Numbered from the stretch's first letter, positions 1 through 6,236 are shown. The stretch is 8,732 nt of DNA from an uncultured Eubacteriales bacterium (GCA_934477985.1 CAKSOR010000084.1:1-8732), one strand, 5' to 3'. A program made the numbers and translations. The notes: generated from the letters alone by a model not told the origin.

Positions 1-330
1 GAGCGCCAGCATCGCCCAGAACGGCGGAATAAAGCTGAATCCGACGAGATAGCTGAACCCGATGTTAGCCGCCGAGGCGAGCAGAAGCCCCGAGCCGATC
101 ATCACAAAGGGCGGCTTATGATCCGAAAGTCCGCCGCAGACGAGCCGTCCGACCGCGTAGATAACCGAGAAGACACTGCCGAGCAGACCGATCTGCGCCT
201 TCGTGAGAATCCCCTCCGCGGTGAGCGCGGGCGACGCCATAGAGAGATTCAGCCGCGCTATATAAATAGAGACGTAAGCTATGTAGCAGACCGCGAAGAC
301 GAGAGCTCCGCGGAGTTTTTGGCTTTTCAT
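1..330 (-). CDS. MFS transporter, N-terminal 110 residues (partial at left window edge)
   Basis: The visible part starts at an ATG (330-328) and stays open to the window edge. It begins MKSQKLRGALVFAVCYIAYV and continues through an Arg-Leu-Asn segment, as in helix 1 of the organophosphate:phosphate antiporter type of major facilitator. A loop and a second hydrophobic helix (about residues 44-60) follow. Next comes an MFS motif A-like stretch, GRLVCGGLSDHKPP (about 62-75), then a third hydrophobic segment. The protein should be an inner-membrane secondary transporter; full members have about 400-450 residues and 12 helices. Its start codon shares one base with the stop of the upstream RpiR gene (TGATG), so translation is probably coupled, with a modest AGGA eight bases upstream. 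The pairing suggests uptake of the compound sensed by the regulator, perhaps a sugar or sugar phosphate. The substrate cannot be read from this fragment. Confidence 0.85.
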   Translation of the reverse strand, partial: MKSQKLRGALVFAVCYIAYVSIYIARLNLSMASPALTAEGILTKAQIGLLGSVFSVIYAVGRLVCGGLSDHKPPFVMIGSGLLLASAANIGFSYLVGFSFIPPFWAMLAL

Positions 331-1193
331 CACTTTGTCCTGATAGCCGAGTCGATGAGCTCGTGCGAGAGCTTCGAGCGCTCGAGCGCCTTCGGGTAGT
401 CCTTAGCCGAGATTGAGGTGACGATGGCGTCGATCAAGCAGATGTGACCGATGCGCGCCGAAATAGCCTCGATGGGATAGCGTATCTCGTCGGTCGAGAT
501 GACGAGCGGAAGGTCGCAGACCCCGGTCAGCAGGCTTTCGGGCGCGCTGGTGAGACAGATTGTCGGAGCGCCCATCGCCGAGGCGAGCTTTATCGCGTCG
601 AGCGTGGCGACCGTCCTTCCCGAGTGGGAGATCGCGATGGCGGCGTCCTCCTTAGCGATATTGAGGGTCGAGATGCGCATTGACGGCGGGTCGGTTACGG
701 CGAGCGCGAAACAGCCGATCTGAGTCAGGCGGTAAGCGAAATCATTGACGAGCGGCGCGGAGGTTCCGATTCCGTAGACATAGATATGCCGTGCCGAAGC
801 CAGAGTGTCGACGACCTTGTCAAACACCCCGCGGTCGATCGAGGCGGCGGTGTCGCGCAGAGTTTTCTCACCCGCCGCGAAGACCTTCTCAAGCACCTTT
901 CCGGAGGGGTCGTCGGGGTCGATATAGGGAGTGTAACCGGCTTTGTTGTCGTCGGACAGCTCGACCGCGAGAGCCATCTTGAGTTCTGCGTAGCCCTCGA
1001 ACCCGAGACTCCGGCAGCAGCGGATGACCGCCGACGGAGCGGTTCCGGAAGCCTTGGCGAGCTCCGCGACCGGCATGGCGACGACCTTTCCGGGATTGTC
1101 GCGTATGAACCCGGCGATGCGGCACTCCGCCTTTGTAAGCCTTGGCAGCGACTGTGAGATAGCCGCGAAAACAGAGATTTTATTATCGAACAT
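330..1193 (-). CDS. RpiR/MurR-family transcriptional regulator (HTH + SIS domain)
   Basis: A 287-residue protein with the two-domain RpiR architecture. An N-terminal helical HTH (about residues 5-75) contains the stretch PVAELAKASGTAPSAVIRCC followed by SLGFEGYAELK. A SIS sugar-phosphate-binding domain (about 125-255) has GIGTS at 141-145 and ISHSGRT at 188-194, which contact phosphosugars in this fold. RpiR proteins usually control nearby sugar or amino-sugar catabolism genes and respond to a phosphosugar. I chose the start at 1193 because an AAGGAG (1208-1213) lies 14 bases upstream, a slightly long spacing, and because the first ATG in this frame (1280) lies upstream of the -10 box and would not be transcribed. 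An in-frame ATG at 1238 has no ribosome binding site. The gene is read from its own promoter and coupled to the downstream MFS gene. The ligand is unknown. Confidence 0.9.
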   Translation of the reverse strand: MFDNKISVFAAISQSLPRLTKAECRIAGFIRDNPGKVVAMPVAELAKASGTAPSAVIRCCRSLGFEGYAELKMALAVELSDDNKAGYTPYIDPDDPSGKVLEKVFAAGEKTLRDTAASIDRGVFDKVVDTLASARHIYVYGIGTSAPLVNDFAYRLTQIGCFALAVTDPPSMRISTLNIAKEDAAIAISHSGRTVATLDAIKLASAMGAPTICLTSAPESLLTGVCDLPLVISTDEIRYPIEAISARIGHICLIDAIVTSISAKDYPKALERSKLSHELIDSAIRTK

Positions 1194-1232
1194 CTTGAAA
1201 AACTGTGCTCCTTGTGATATGATAGAATCATG

Positions 1233-1258
1233 TTCCATCGTGTATATAGTGCATGGAA
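1233..1258. promoter_or_regulatory. Candidate operator dyad in the rpiR leader
   Basis: TTCCAT (1233-1238) and ATGGAA (1253-1258) form a perfect 6-bp inverted repeat centred on a TATATA core. The expected transcription start of the rpiR gene (about 1255-1256) falls inside it, just downstream of the -10 box, where a repressor dimer could block initiation. A second, smaller dyad, ATGAT-AGA-ATCAT, sits at 1219-1231. Autoregulation by the RpiR protein is inference from position and symmetry. Confidence 0.35.
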
Positions 1259-1262
1259 TTAT

Positions 1263-1291
1263 ATTATACCACGGTTTCAAGGATTTGTCAA
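1263..1291 (-). promoter_or_regulatory. Sigma-A promoter of the rpiR-MFS unit
   Basis: On the minus strand there is a perfect TTGACA (1291-1286), a 17-base spacer and a perfect TATAAT (1268-1263), preceded by the extended -10 TGG. Transcription should begin near 1255-1256, leaving a leader of about 62 bases. This places the 1280 ATG outside the transcript and fixes the choice of the 1193 start. Confidence 0.85.
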
Positions 1292-1329
1292 GAGGGGGAG
1301 ACGAAATTCATGACGTCAGCCATGACCCC

Positions 1330-1369
1330 GCGCGTCCGGCGCTCCGGACAAAACCCGGCGTGCTTTTTT
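1330..1369 (+). terminator. Orphan terminator-like hairpin in the divergent intergenic region
   Basis: GCGCG (1330-1334) and CCGG (1336-1339) can pair with CCGG (1355-1358) and CGTGC (1359-1363), with one bulged T and one G-T pair. Six T residues follow at 1364-1369. A competing perfect hairpin, GTCCGG-CGCT-CCGGAC, occupies 1334-1349. No plus-strand gene lies upstream for it to end, so it may stop antisense or stray transcription before the yqeG promoter. It could also be chance in GC-rich DNA. Confidence 0.3.
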
Positions 1370-1392
1370 GTAAAGAATTTAGCGAAAACCCC

Positions 1393-1421
1393 TTGCAAAA
1401 GCGCCCGTGATGTGGTATAAT
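1393..1421 (+). promoter_or_regulatory. Sigma-A promoter of the yqeG-aroE-aroQ-trmO cluster
   Basis: TTGCAA (1393-1398), a 17-base spacer and TATAAT (1416-1421) with the extended -10 TGG at 1413-1415. Transcription should begin near 1428, giving a leader of about 45 bases before the yqeG start. No riboswitch-like structure is apparent in that leader. No other convincing promoter was seen as far as the terminator at 6171, so this is the best candidate driver for all seven genes. Confidence 0.8.
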
Positions 1422-1473
1422 AATATACTAGGGGAAAAGTGTAATTCCCGAAGTCTCACACAAGGAGCGGCAA

Positions 1474-1983
1474 ATGTTCGAAACCTTCTTACCCGACGGA
1501 ATATTCAGAAACGTCTACGAGCTCACGCCCGAGTACCTGAAGAACGCGGGCATAAACGCGCTGATACTCGATATAGACAACACGCTTGTGACCTACGACG
1601 ACCCCGAGCCGACCGCGCCGGTGAAAAAATGGCTCGACTCGCTCCACGAAGCCGGCATACAGACATCGTTCGTCTCGAACAATCACGCCGACAGAGTTGA
1701 GCGGTTCTGCCGCGACCTCGGCTGTTATTTTCACGCCGACGCGAAGAAACCCTCGGGAAGGTACATGCTCGAGGCGATGGGCAGGATGGGAACGACACTT
1801 TCAGACACCGCGGCGGTGGGCGATCAGCTCTTCACCGACGTGTGGGCGGCGACGAGGTGCGGGATGAGATCGTTCCTGGTCCCGCCGATAAAGGACAAGC
1901 GCACGCCCTTCTTCCGCTTCAAGCGCGCACTCGAAAAGCCGTTTTTAAGGCTCTACTATAAACGTCAAGGAGAATCAAGATGA
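1474..1983 (+). CDS. yqeG: YqeG family HAD-IIIA phosphatase
   Basis: A 169-residue cytoplasmic protein, close to the usual length of YqeG proteins (about 170). The HAD motifs are intact: motif I DIDNTLV at 33-39 with nucleophile D33 and acid/base D35, motif II SNN at 68-70, the KKP lysine at 91-93 and motif III/IV GDQLFTD at 116-122. The family is predicted to dephosphorylate a small phosphorylated substrate, and its physiological substrate is not settled. The start is well supported by AAGGAG at 1462-1467, six bases upstream. It is the first gene after the promoter at 1393-1421, and its TGA overlaps the ATG of the next gene. In Bacillus subtilis yqeG also lies near aroE (with yqeH between), so the neighbourhood is conserved in Firmicutes. 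Confidence 0.92.
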   Translation: MFETFLPDGIFRNVYELTPEYLKNAGINALILDIDNTLVTYDDPEPTAPVKKWLDSLHEAGIQTSFVSNNHADRVERFCRDLGCYFHADAKKPSGRYMLEAMGRMGTTLSDTAAVGDQLFTDVWAATRCGMRSFLVPPIKDKRTPFFRFKRALEKPFLRLYYKRQGESR

Positions 1984-2408
1984 ACCAGTTCACAAACCTC
2001 ACCCAGGCACTGATAAAGATGATGTTCAAGGAGGACGAAGCCGCGATTCCGGACGGCAAGTTCCCGACCGGCAGCGAGCCCTTCATCGTGCTCGCGCGTC
2101 TGCGCCAGCTGGTCGCCGACAAGAAGATCAACACCGCCGAGAATATGCTCTTCGACATGTTCGACAAGGCGAAGCCCTACTATGTCCGCATCGGACTCGA
2201 GTTCTACAACCGTATATCCCAGCTCTCGGACGAGGAGCTCAAGGAGGCTGATTTCTCGGTCGAGGAGATCGGCGAGGGAATCAAGGACATGCTCGATTTC
2301 TATGGCGTCAAGATAGCTGTGAAGCGCACTCCCGCGCCCGCTCCGAATCAGCCGCAGAACCCGAACATCGCGCCGAACGTCCTCGCCGACAAGCCGAAAA
2401 AGATATGA
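1980..2408 (+). CDS. Small uncharacterised protein between yqeG and aroE (possibly DUF6483-like)
   Basis: A 142-residue acidic, mostly helical protein without a signal peptide or membrane segment, so it is probably cytoplasmic. Residues 1-115 look like three or four amphipathic helices, including LRQLVADKKINTAENMLFDM (41-60), which resembles one helical-repeat unit, and a second at about 90-108. Residues 116-142 form a low-complexity Pro/Asn/Ala tail that is likely disordered. It resembles short Firmicutes proteins such as the DUF6483 group, but I cannot confirm that assignment. No catalytic motif is visible. The start is firm: ATGA overlap with yqeG and AAGGAGA at 1967-1973, six bases upstream. 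Its stop also overlaps the aroE start in an ATGA, so it is probably co-expressed in proportion with both neighbours. Function unknown. Confidence 0.75.
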   Translation: MNQFTNLTQALIKMMFKEDEAAIPDGKFPTGSEPFIVLARLRQLVADKKINTAENMLFDMFDKAKPYYVRIGLEFYNRISQLSDEELKEADFSVEEIGEGIKDMLDFYGVKIAVKRTPAPAPNQPQNPNIAPNVLADKPKKI

Positions 2409-3226
2409 AGTACGCGGTACTCGGAACTCCGATAGCGCACAGCCGCTCGCCGCAGCTTCAGACTGGATTCGCGAAGGCGGCTGGACTCGCCGACTTCACC
2501 TACGAGCGGATAGAGACCGACTGTCCGGCGCTTGAAAGCACAATCGACCGCCTGAGAGCCGAGGGCTTCGGCGGGTTCAACTGTACGATGCCGCTGAAAA
2601 CCGACATGTCGCGCCTTGCCGACCGCCAGACCCACGAGGCAAAATTGCTCAGCTCGGTAAACACAGTCGCGATCCGTGACGGAAGGTTCGACTGCACAAC
2701 GACCGACGGCGGCGGAATAATCCTGACCGTCAAGCGAGCGCTCGGAGAGGGCGTGAGCGGCAAAAAAGTCCTGCTCCTCGGCGCGGGCGGCGCGGCGAGA
2801 TCGGCGGCGCTGTCACTGAAGCTCGCCGGAGCGGACATGACGATTCTGAACCGCACGGTTGACTCGGCAAAGTCGCTGACCGAAATGATCGGCGGCGGAA
2901 GATACGACAGGTTGGACAATCTGGCGCTTTGTGAATACGCGAAGGAAGCCGATATTTTAGTCAACTGCACGTCGCTCGGCATGCGGGGAAAGAGCGGGTT
3001 TGAGTCGCTCGATTTCCTCGGAAATATGAAGGACGGAGTCGTCATCGACGCGGTGTACGAGCCGCTTGAGACCGAGCTCCTCAAAGAAGCTGAATCACGC
3101 GGGATAAAGGCGATGAGCGGGCTCTGGATGCTTGTCTACCAGGGCGCTCTGGCGTTTGAGTGGTGGACGGGGATTCTCCCGGACGAGGACGCCTGTCTTG
3201 AAGCGTTCGAGCGGATCAGCCGGTAA
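2405..3226 (+). CDS. aroE: Shikimate dehydrogenase (NADP+)
   Basis: Reduces 3-dehydroshikimate to shikimate with NADPH, the fourth step of aromatic amino acid precursor synthesis, in the cytoplasm. The protein has 273 residues, normal for AroE. The N-terminal substrate domain carries the HSRSP motif (12-16), the FNCTMPLK segment with catalytic K65, SVNT with N86 and TTDGGG with D101. The Rossmann part has GAGGAA at 126-131 and NRT at 149-151, consistent with NADP preference. The C-terminal part has NCTSLGM (187-193) and GLWMLVYQGA (239-248) with Q246. All expected catalytic and shikimate-binding residues are present, although the usual SPxxHN is SPQLQT and the usual NTD is TTD. The start overlaps the preceding stop (ATGA) and has no clear ribosome binding site of its own, so it probably depends on translational coupling. 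Confidence 0.95.
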   Translation: MKYAVLGTPIAHSRSPQLQTGFAKAAGLADFTYERIETDCPALESTIDRLRAEGFGGFNCTMPLKTDMSRLADRQTHEAKLLSSVNTVAIRDGRFDCTTTDGGGIILTVKRALGEGVSGKKVLLLGAGGAARSAALSLKLAGADMTILNRTVDSAKSLTEMIGGGRYDRLDNLALCEYAKEADILVNCTSLGMRGKSGFESLDFLGNMKDGVVIDAVYEPLETELLKEAESRGIKAMSGLWMLVYQGALAFEWWTGILPDEDACLEAFERISR

Positions 3227-3239
3227 AGAAAGGAAAATC

Positions 3240-4127
3240 ATGGAAAGAGCAACATTCGGCACAGGCGGAAACTCCGAGAGCTTCTACGCCGAGGGCAAAA
3301 AGCACACATACGAAGCTCCGGCGTGGCTTGCCGCGCGCGGACTTGACGCCTATGAATATCAGGCGGGCAACGGACTGACCGCCGGCGAGGCATCGCTCCG
3401 GAAGGTCGGCGAAGAGGCGAAAAAACACGGGATTCTGATGAGCATCCACTCGCCGTACTTCATCTCGCTGTCGAGCGTCGAGCTTGAAAAGCGCCTGAAC
3501 AGCATAAATTATATCGAAAAGAGCGTCCGCGCCGCCGAGTTTCTCGGGGCGGACACGGTTGTCATCCACACCGGAAGCGCCGGAAAGATCACCCGCGCGC
3601 AGGCGATGGAATACGCCGCCGACACGCTGACAAAGCTCCTCGAGTCGGTTGAGACTGACGTTCACTTAGGACTCGAGACGATGGGCAAGCTCAACCAGCT
3701 CGGCACGCTCGAGGAGGTCATCAAGCTCTGCGAGATGAGCCCGAGACTCTATCCGGTCGTCGACTTCGGACACCTGAACTGCCGCGGACGCTTCGCGAGC
3801 GGAGTGTTCGACGCGGAGGAGGAAACTCCCTGCGGCGGCGTGTTCGTCACGGTCGACGATTACCGCAGGGTCTTCGACAAGATCGGCGCGAGACTCGGCG
3901 ACGAGTACGCGAAGCATCTGCACTGCCATTTCTCGAAGATCGAGTACACCAAGTCGGGCGAAAAAAAGCATGTCCGCTTCTGCGACGAGGGCTATGAACC
4001 GCCGTTCGAGCCGCTGATGGAGGCGATTGTCCGCGAGGGAGTCGCGCCGCGCCTGATCTCCGAGTCCGCCGGAACGATGGCTGAGGACGCGAAGACGATG
4101 AAGGATTACTACGAAACGCTTATATAA
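3240..4127 (+). CDS. Endonuclease IV-like / AP-endonuclease family 2 TIM-barrel protein
   Basis: A 295-residue (beta/alpha)8-barrel protein of the AP endonuclease 2 / xylose isomerase-like superfamily. Likely metal ligands in the Nfo order are H70 (IHSPYF), H110 (VIHTG), E146 (GLETMG), D175 and H178 (VVDFGHLN), the HLHCH cluster at 226-230 and E275 (SES). The Nfo-type trimetal set is therefore largely recognisable, except that the segment after the HLHCH cluster (about 240-252) does not show the usual D-x-H clearly. Related proteins include AP endonucleases (DNA repair) and metal-dependent isomerases and dehydratases, including 3-dehydroshikimate dehydratases. The gene lies 13 bases after aroE and ahead of aroQ, which makes a shikimate-related role possible but unproven. 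The start is set by AAAGGA (3229-3234), five bases upstream; the frame is also open further upstream, but only inside aroE. Confidence 0.8.
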   Translation: MERATFGTGGNSESFYAEGKKHTYEAPAWLAARGLDAYEYQAGNGLTAGEASLRKVGEEAKKHGILMSIHSPYFISLSSVELEKRLNSINYIEKSVRAAEFLGADTVVIHTGSAGKITRAQAMEYAADTLTKLLESVETDVHLGLETMGKLNQLGTLEEVIKLCEMSPRLYPVVDFGHLNCRGRFASGVFDAEEETPCGGVFVTVDDYRRVFDKIGARLGDEYAKHLHCHFSKIEYTKSGEKKHVRFCDEGYEPPFEPLMEAIVREGVAPRLISESAGTMAEDAKTMKDYYETLI

Positions 4128-4221
4128 TAGAGCTGTTCGATAACCCTCCCAATATGTCAATCAAATTGCCGACTTTCGTCGCCAATTTGATACGCTAAAG
4201 TCGGGTTATCGAACAGGTCTA
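4128..4221. mobile_element. 94-bp MITE-like palindromic element with 19-bp terminal inverted repeats
   Basis: The left end, TAGAGCTGTTCGATAACCC (4128-4146), and the reverse complement of the right end (4203-4221) match at 18 of 19 positions. Inside is a second stem: ATCAAATTG (4160-4168) pairs with CAATTTGAT (4183-4191), and CGAC (4170-4173) with GTCG (4178-4181), around a TTTC loop. There is no coding capacity. TA lies at both outer ends, which could be a TA target duplication of the kind made by IS630-type and some IS5-type transposases. The element starts directly after the stop codon of the TIM-barrel gene and ends just before the aroQ ribosome binding site, so it disrupts neither gene. 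No T-run follows, so it is not a typical terminator, though the RNA would fold strongly between the two genes. Confidence 0.65.
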
Positions 4222-4236
4222 ATGAAGGAAAACGCA

Positions 4237-4674
4237 ATGAAAATTCTTGTGATGAACGGTCCGAACCTCAACCTCCTTGGCGAGCGCGAGCCGGGAATCT
4301 ACGGCAATGAGTCGCTCGCCTCGATAAACGAGGGGCTGCGGACAAAGGGCGCGGAGCTCGGCGTCGGGGTCGATTTCTACCAGTCGAACCACGAAGGCGC
4401 GCTGATTGACAAGCTCCACGAGTCGCGCGGAGTCTACTCGGCGATCGTTCTGAACGCCGGGGCTTACACCCACTACTCGATCGCCATCCGCGACGCGATC
4501 GCCGCGATAAAGCTGCCGGTAATCGAGGTACATCTGTCGAACATACACACGCGTGAGGAGTTCCGCCACACGTCGGTGATAGCGCCGGTCTGCAAGGGGC
4601 AGATCTCGGGCTTCGGCGCGTACAGCTACACACTGGGACTCTACGCGGCGGTAGAAGCGGCTTCGAAGGCATGA
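4237..4674 (+). CDS. aroQ: Type II 3-dehydroquinate dehydratase
   Basis: Dehydrates 3-dehydroquinate to 3-dehydroshikimate, the third shikimate-pathway step and the one before AroE. The 145-residue length is typical of the small dodecameric type II enzymes. The signature is intact: NGPNLNLLGEREPGIYG at the N terminus with lid R17 and catalytic Y22, NAGAYTHYS with N73 and H79, EVHLSN with E97, H99 and N102, then R106 and R110. I chose ATG 4237 because AAGGA at 4225-4229 lies seven bases upstream and translation starts with the family-typical MKIL. An ATG at 4222 in frame would add five residues but lacks a ribosome binding site, because upstream of it is the palindromic element. The gene ends in an ATGA overlap with the next gene. 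Confidence 0.95.
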   Translation: MKILVMNGPNLNLLGEREPGIYGNESLASINEGLRTKGAELGVGVDFYQSNHEGALIDKLHESRGVYSAIVLNAGAYTHYSIAIRDAIAAIKLPVIEVHLSNIHTREEFRHTSVIAPVCKGQISGFGAYSYTLGLYAAVEAASKA

Positions 4675-5483
4675 GCAAGCTGATTTTCCTCGACATCGAC
4701 GGCACGATGGTCGGATTCGACGGAAAAATGCCCGAGTCGACAAGGGAGGTCCTGAACCGCGCGGTCTCCGAGGGGCATCATCTGGTCGTCAGCACCGGAC
4801 GGCTCGCCGCGCAGGTTTACCCGTGGCTGTTCGGCAAGGCGAAATTCGACGGATTCATCTCGTCGTCGGGCGCGAATGTCAAGTGGATGGGCAAAAACGT
4901 CGCATGCCGATTCTGGAGTACAGAACAGGTGAGGCGCTTCTGCGAGGTTTCGGAGTCGGTCGGCGCGGCGGTCTTCGGGCACATCGAGACGAACCTCATC
5001 GCGAAGCCGGGCGCGGTTGAGCACCAGATAGAGTTCTTCGCGAAGTTCGGGCTTGAGCGCTGGCAGTTCCAGTCGCTGCTCGACAACGTGCTGGTCGCCG
5101 ATCCGTGCGGATTTACAAATATCGAGAAGGGCATCTACATCGACTCTGGGCACACAACAGCCGAGATGCAGGCGCTTTTGGGCAGTGAGTTCAAGGTCGA
5201 CGGCTACAGCATCGGACCGATCCCGCCTACGAGCGGGGAAGTGACGCTTTCGGGCGTGACGAAGGCTTCGGCAATCGACGTTCTGTGCGATTATCTCGGA
5301 ATTCCGCTCTCGGACACGGTCGCGATAGGCGACGGAAGCAACGACATCGATATGGTAAAGCACGCCGGACTCGGCATCGCGATGGGCAACGGAGTCGAAA
5401 AGCTGAAGGAAGTCGCCGACAAGGTGACCGGGAAAATCGACGAGGACGGACTCGCCGCGGCGTTTGAGAAGTGGATATTATGA
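4671..5483 (+). CDS. Cof-type HAD-IIB phosphatase
   Basis: A 270-residue soluble hydrolase of the Cof/YbiV-like HAD-IIB group, which dephosphorylates sugar phosphates, FMN precursors or similar small phosphates. Motif I is FLDIDGTMV with D8 and D10, motif II VVSTGR with S41, motif III K198 in VTKASAI, and motif IV GDGSNDIDM with D221 and D225. The segment from about 60 to 195 is the C2B-type cap domain that selects the substrate. Length and motif spacing are normal. The start overlaps the aroQ stop (ATGA), with only a weak purine-rich GAAGG directly upstream, so coupling is likely. HAD-IIB substrates cannot be predicted from sequence at this level, and its place beside aroQ gives no clear hint. 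Confidence 0.88.
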   Translation: MSKLIFLDIDGTMVGFDGKMPESTREVLNRAVSEGHHLVVSTGRLAAQVYPWLFGKAKFDGFISSSGANVKWMGKNVACRFWSTEQVRRFCEVSESVGAAVFGHIETNLIAKPGAVEHQIEFFAKFGLERWQFQSLLDNVLVADPCGFTNIEKGIYIDSGHTTAEMQALLGSEFKVDGYSIGPIPPTSGEVTLSGVTKASAIDVLCDYLGIPLSDTVAIGDGSNDIDMVKHAGLGIAMGNGVEKLKEVADKVTGKIDEDGLAAAFEKWIL

Positions 5484-6169
5484 AGAATATGAAAAATCCG
5501 CCGATGAGGATCATCGCGCGGATACGCACCGATTTCCCCGAGAAGTTCGGGATTCCCAGGCAGGCGGGGCTTGTGCCGGAGCTCATTGCGAAGATTGTTT
5601 TCGAGCCGGAATTCCGCGACCCGAACGCGCTGCGTGGGATTGAAGACTGGTCGCACCTCTGGCTGATCTGGCAGTTTTCGGAGGCGATACGCGAGGACTG
5701 GTCGCCGACTGTCCGCCCGCCGAGACTCGGCGGAAATGAGCGGGTCGGGGTTTTCGCGACGCGCTCGCCGTTCAGACCGAACCCGATCGGGCTCTCGAGC
5801 GTGAAGTTAGAGTCGGTGAAGACCGAGGAAGGACTCGGAACGGTTTTGTATGTCTCGGGCGCTGATCTGATGGACGGCACGCCGATCTACGACATAAAGC
5901 CGTATCTGGCATACACGGATTCGCACCCGGACGCGAGCGGAGGCTTTGCCGCCGAGGTCTTCGGGCACTCTCTCGAGGTGGATTTCCCGGCTGAACTGCT
6001 TGAAAAGCTGCCGGAGGATAAGCGCAAAGCGGCGATCGGCATGCTCTCGAACGACCCGCGCCCGGCTGTCCAGCACGACCCGGAGCGGATTTACGGACTC
6101 CTTTTCGGCGGAGTCGAGATAAAATTCAGAGTCGATGGTAATAAACTGTTCGTCGTCGACGTAAAATGA
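5480..6169 (+). CDS. trmO: tRNA (N6-threonylcarbamoyladenosine-37)-N6-methyltransferase TrmO (TsaA/YaeB family)
   Basis: Predicted SAM-dependent enzyme that methylates t6A at position 37 of certain tRNAs reading ACY codons; the fold is the TsaA beta-barrel rather than a Rossmann methyltransferase. The 229-residue sequence shows the family hallmarks: the early phrase IRTDFPEKFGIPRQAGL (15-31), EDWSHLWLIW (55-64), the long conserved block RPPRLGG...GVFATRSPFRPNPIG (79-104), DGTPIYDIKPY (132-142) and a C-terminal DPRP (192-195). ATG 5480 is preferred because it overlaps the preceding stop (ATGA). A GTG at 5471 in the same frame would add three residues. It is the last gene of the cluster, followed at once by a terminator. 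Family assignment is strong; the methyltransferase role is known from E. coli TrmO and inferred here. Confidence 0.92.
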   Translation: MKNMKNPPMRIIARIRTDFPEKFGIPRQAGLVPELIAKIVFEPEFRDPNALRGIEDWSHLWLIWQFSEAIREDWSPTVRPPRLGGNERVGVFATRSPFRPNPIGLSSVKLESVKTEEGLGTVLYVSGADLMDGTPIYDIKPYLAYTDSHPDASGGFAAEVFGHSLEVDFPAELLEKLPEDKRKAAIGMLSNDPRPAVQHDPERIYGLLFGGVEIKFRVDGNKLFVVDVK

Positions 6170-6170
6170 G

Positions 6171-6199
6171 CCGTGGGCATTCAGTCCGCGGTTTTTGTT
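6171..6199 (+). terminator. Rho-independent terminator after trmO
   Basis: CCGTGG (6171-6176) pairs with CCGCGG (6186-6191) through one G-U pair, with an extra G-U closing the loop, followed by TTTTTGTT from 6192. It starts two bases after the trmO stop and ends the seven-gene transcript. Confidence 0.75.
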
Positions 6200-6236
6200 A
6201 TGCGGTTCAGTTGAGCGCGGCGTTTGTTGAAACCAC

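Noticed and set aside
118..1157. Several plus-strand open frames opposite rpiR and the MFS gene
   Set aside because: They are antisense to two genes with clear domains and lack ribosome binding sites and recognisable protein features.
1194..1280. N-terminal extension of the RpiR regulator to an ATG at 1280
   Set aside because: That ATG lies upstream of the perfect -10 box and would not be in the transcript; the ATG at 1193 has an AAGGAG upstream.
1311..1318. TGACGTCA 8-bp palindrome
   Set aside because: Too short to carry weight in a GC-rich intergenic region and not placed on either core promoter.
1424..1473. Possible riboswitch in the yqeG leader
   Set aside because: The leader is only about 45 bases and shows no stable fold or known aptamer sequence.
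3132..3239. Upstream in-frame ATG at 3132 for the TIM-barrel gene
   Set aside because: It lies inside aroE in another frame; ATG 3240 has AAAGGA five bases upstream and begins the recognisable barrel sequence.
4128..4221. Reading the palindrome as a rho-independent terminator or a CRISPR-type repeat
   Set aside because: No U-run follows the outer or inner stem, and there is only one unit without spacers.
4222..4236. ATG at 4222 as the aroQ start
   Set aside because: No ribosome binding site precedes it (the palindromic element does), while ATG 4237 has AAGGA seven bases upstream and gives the family-typical MKIL start.
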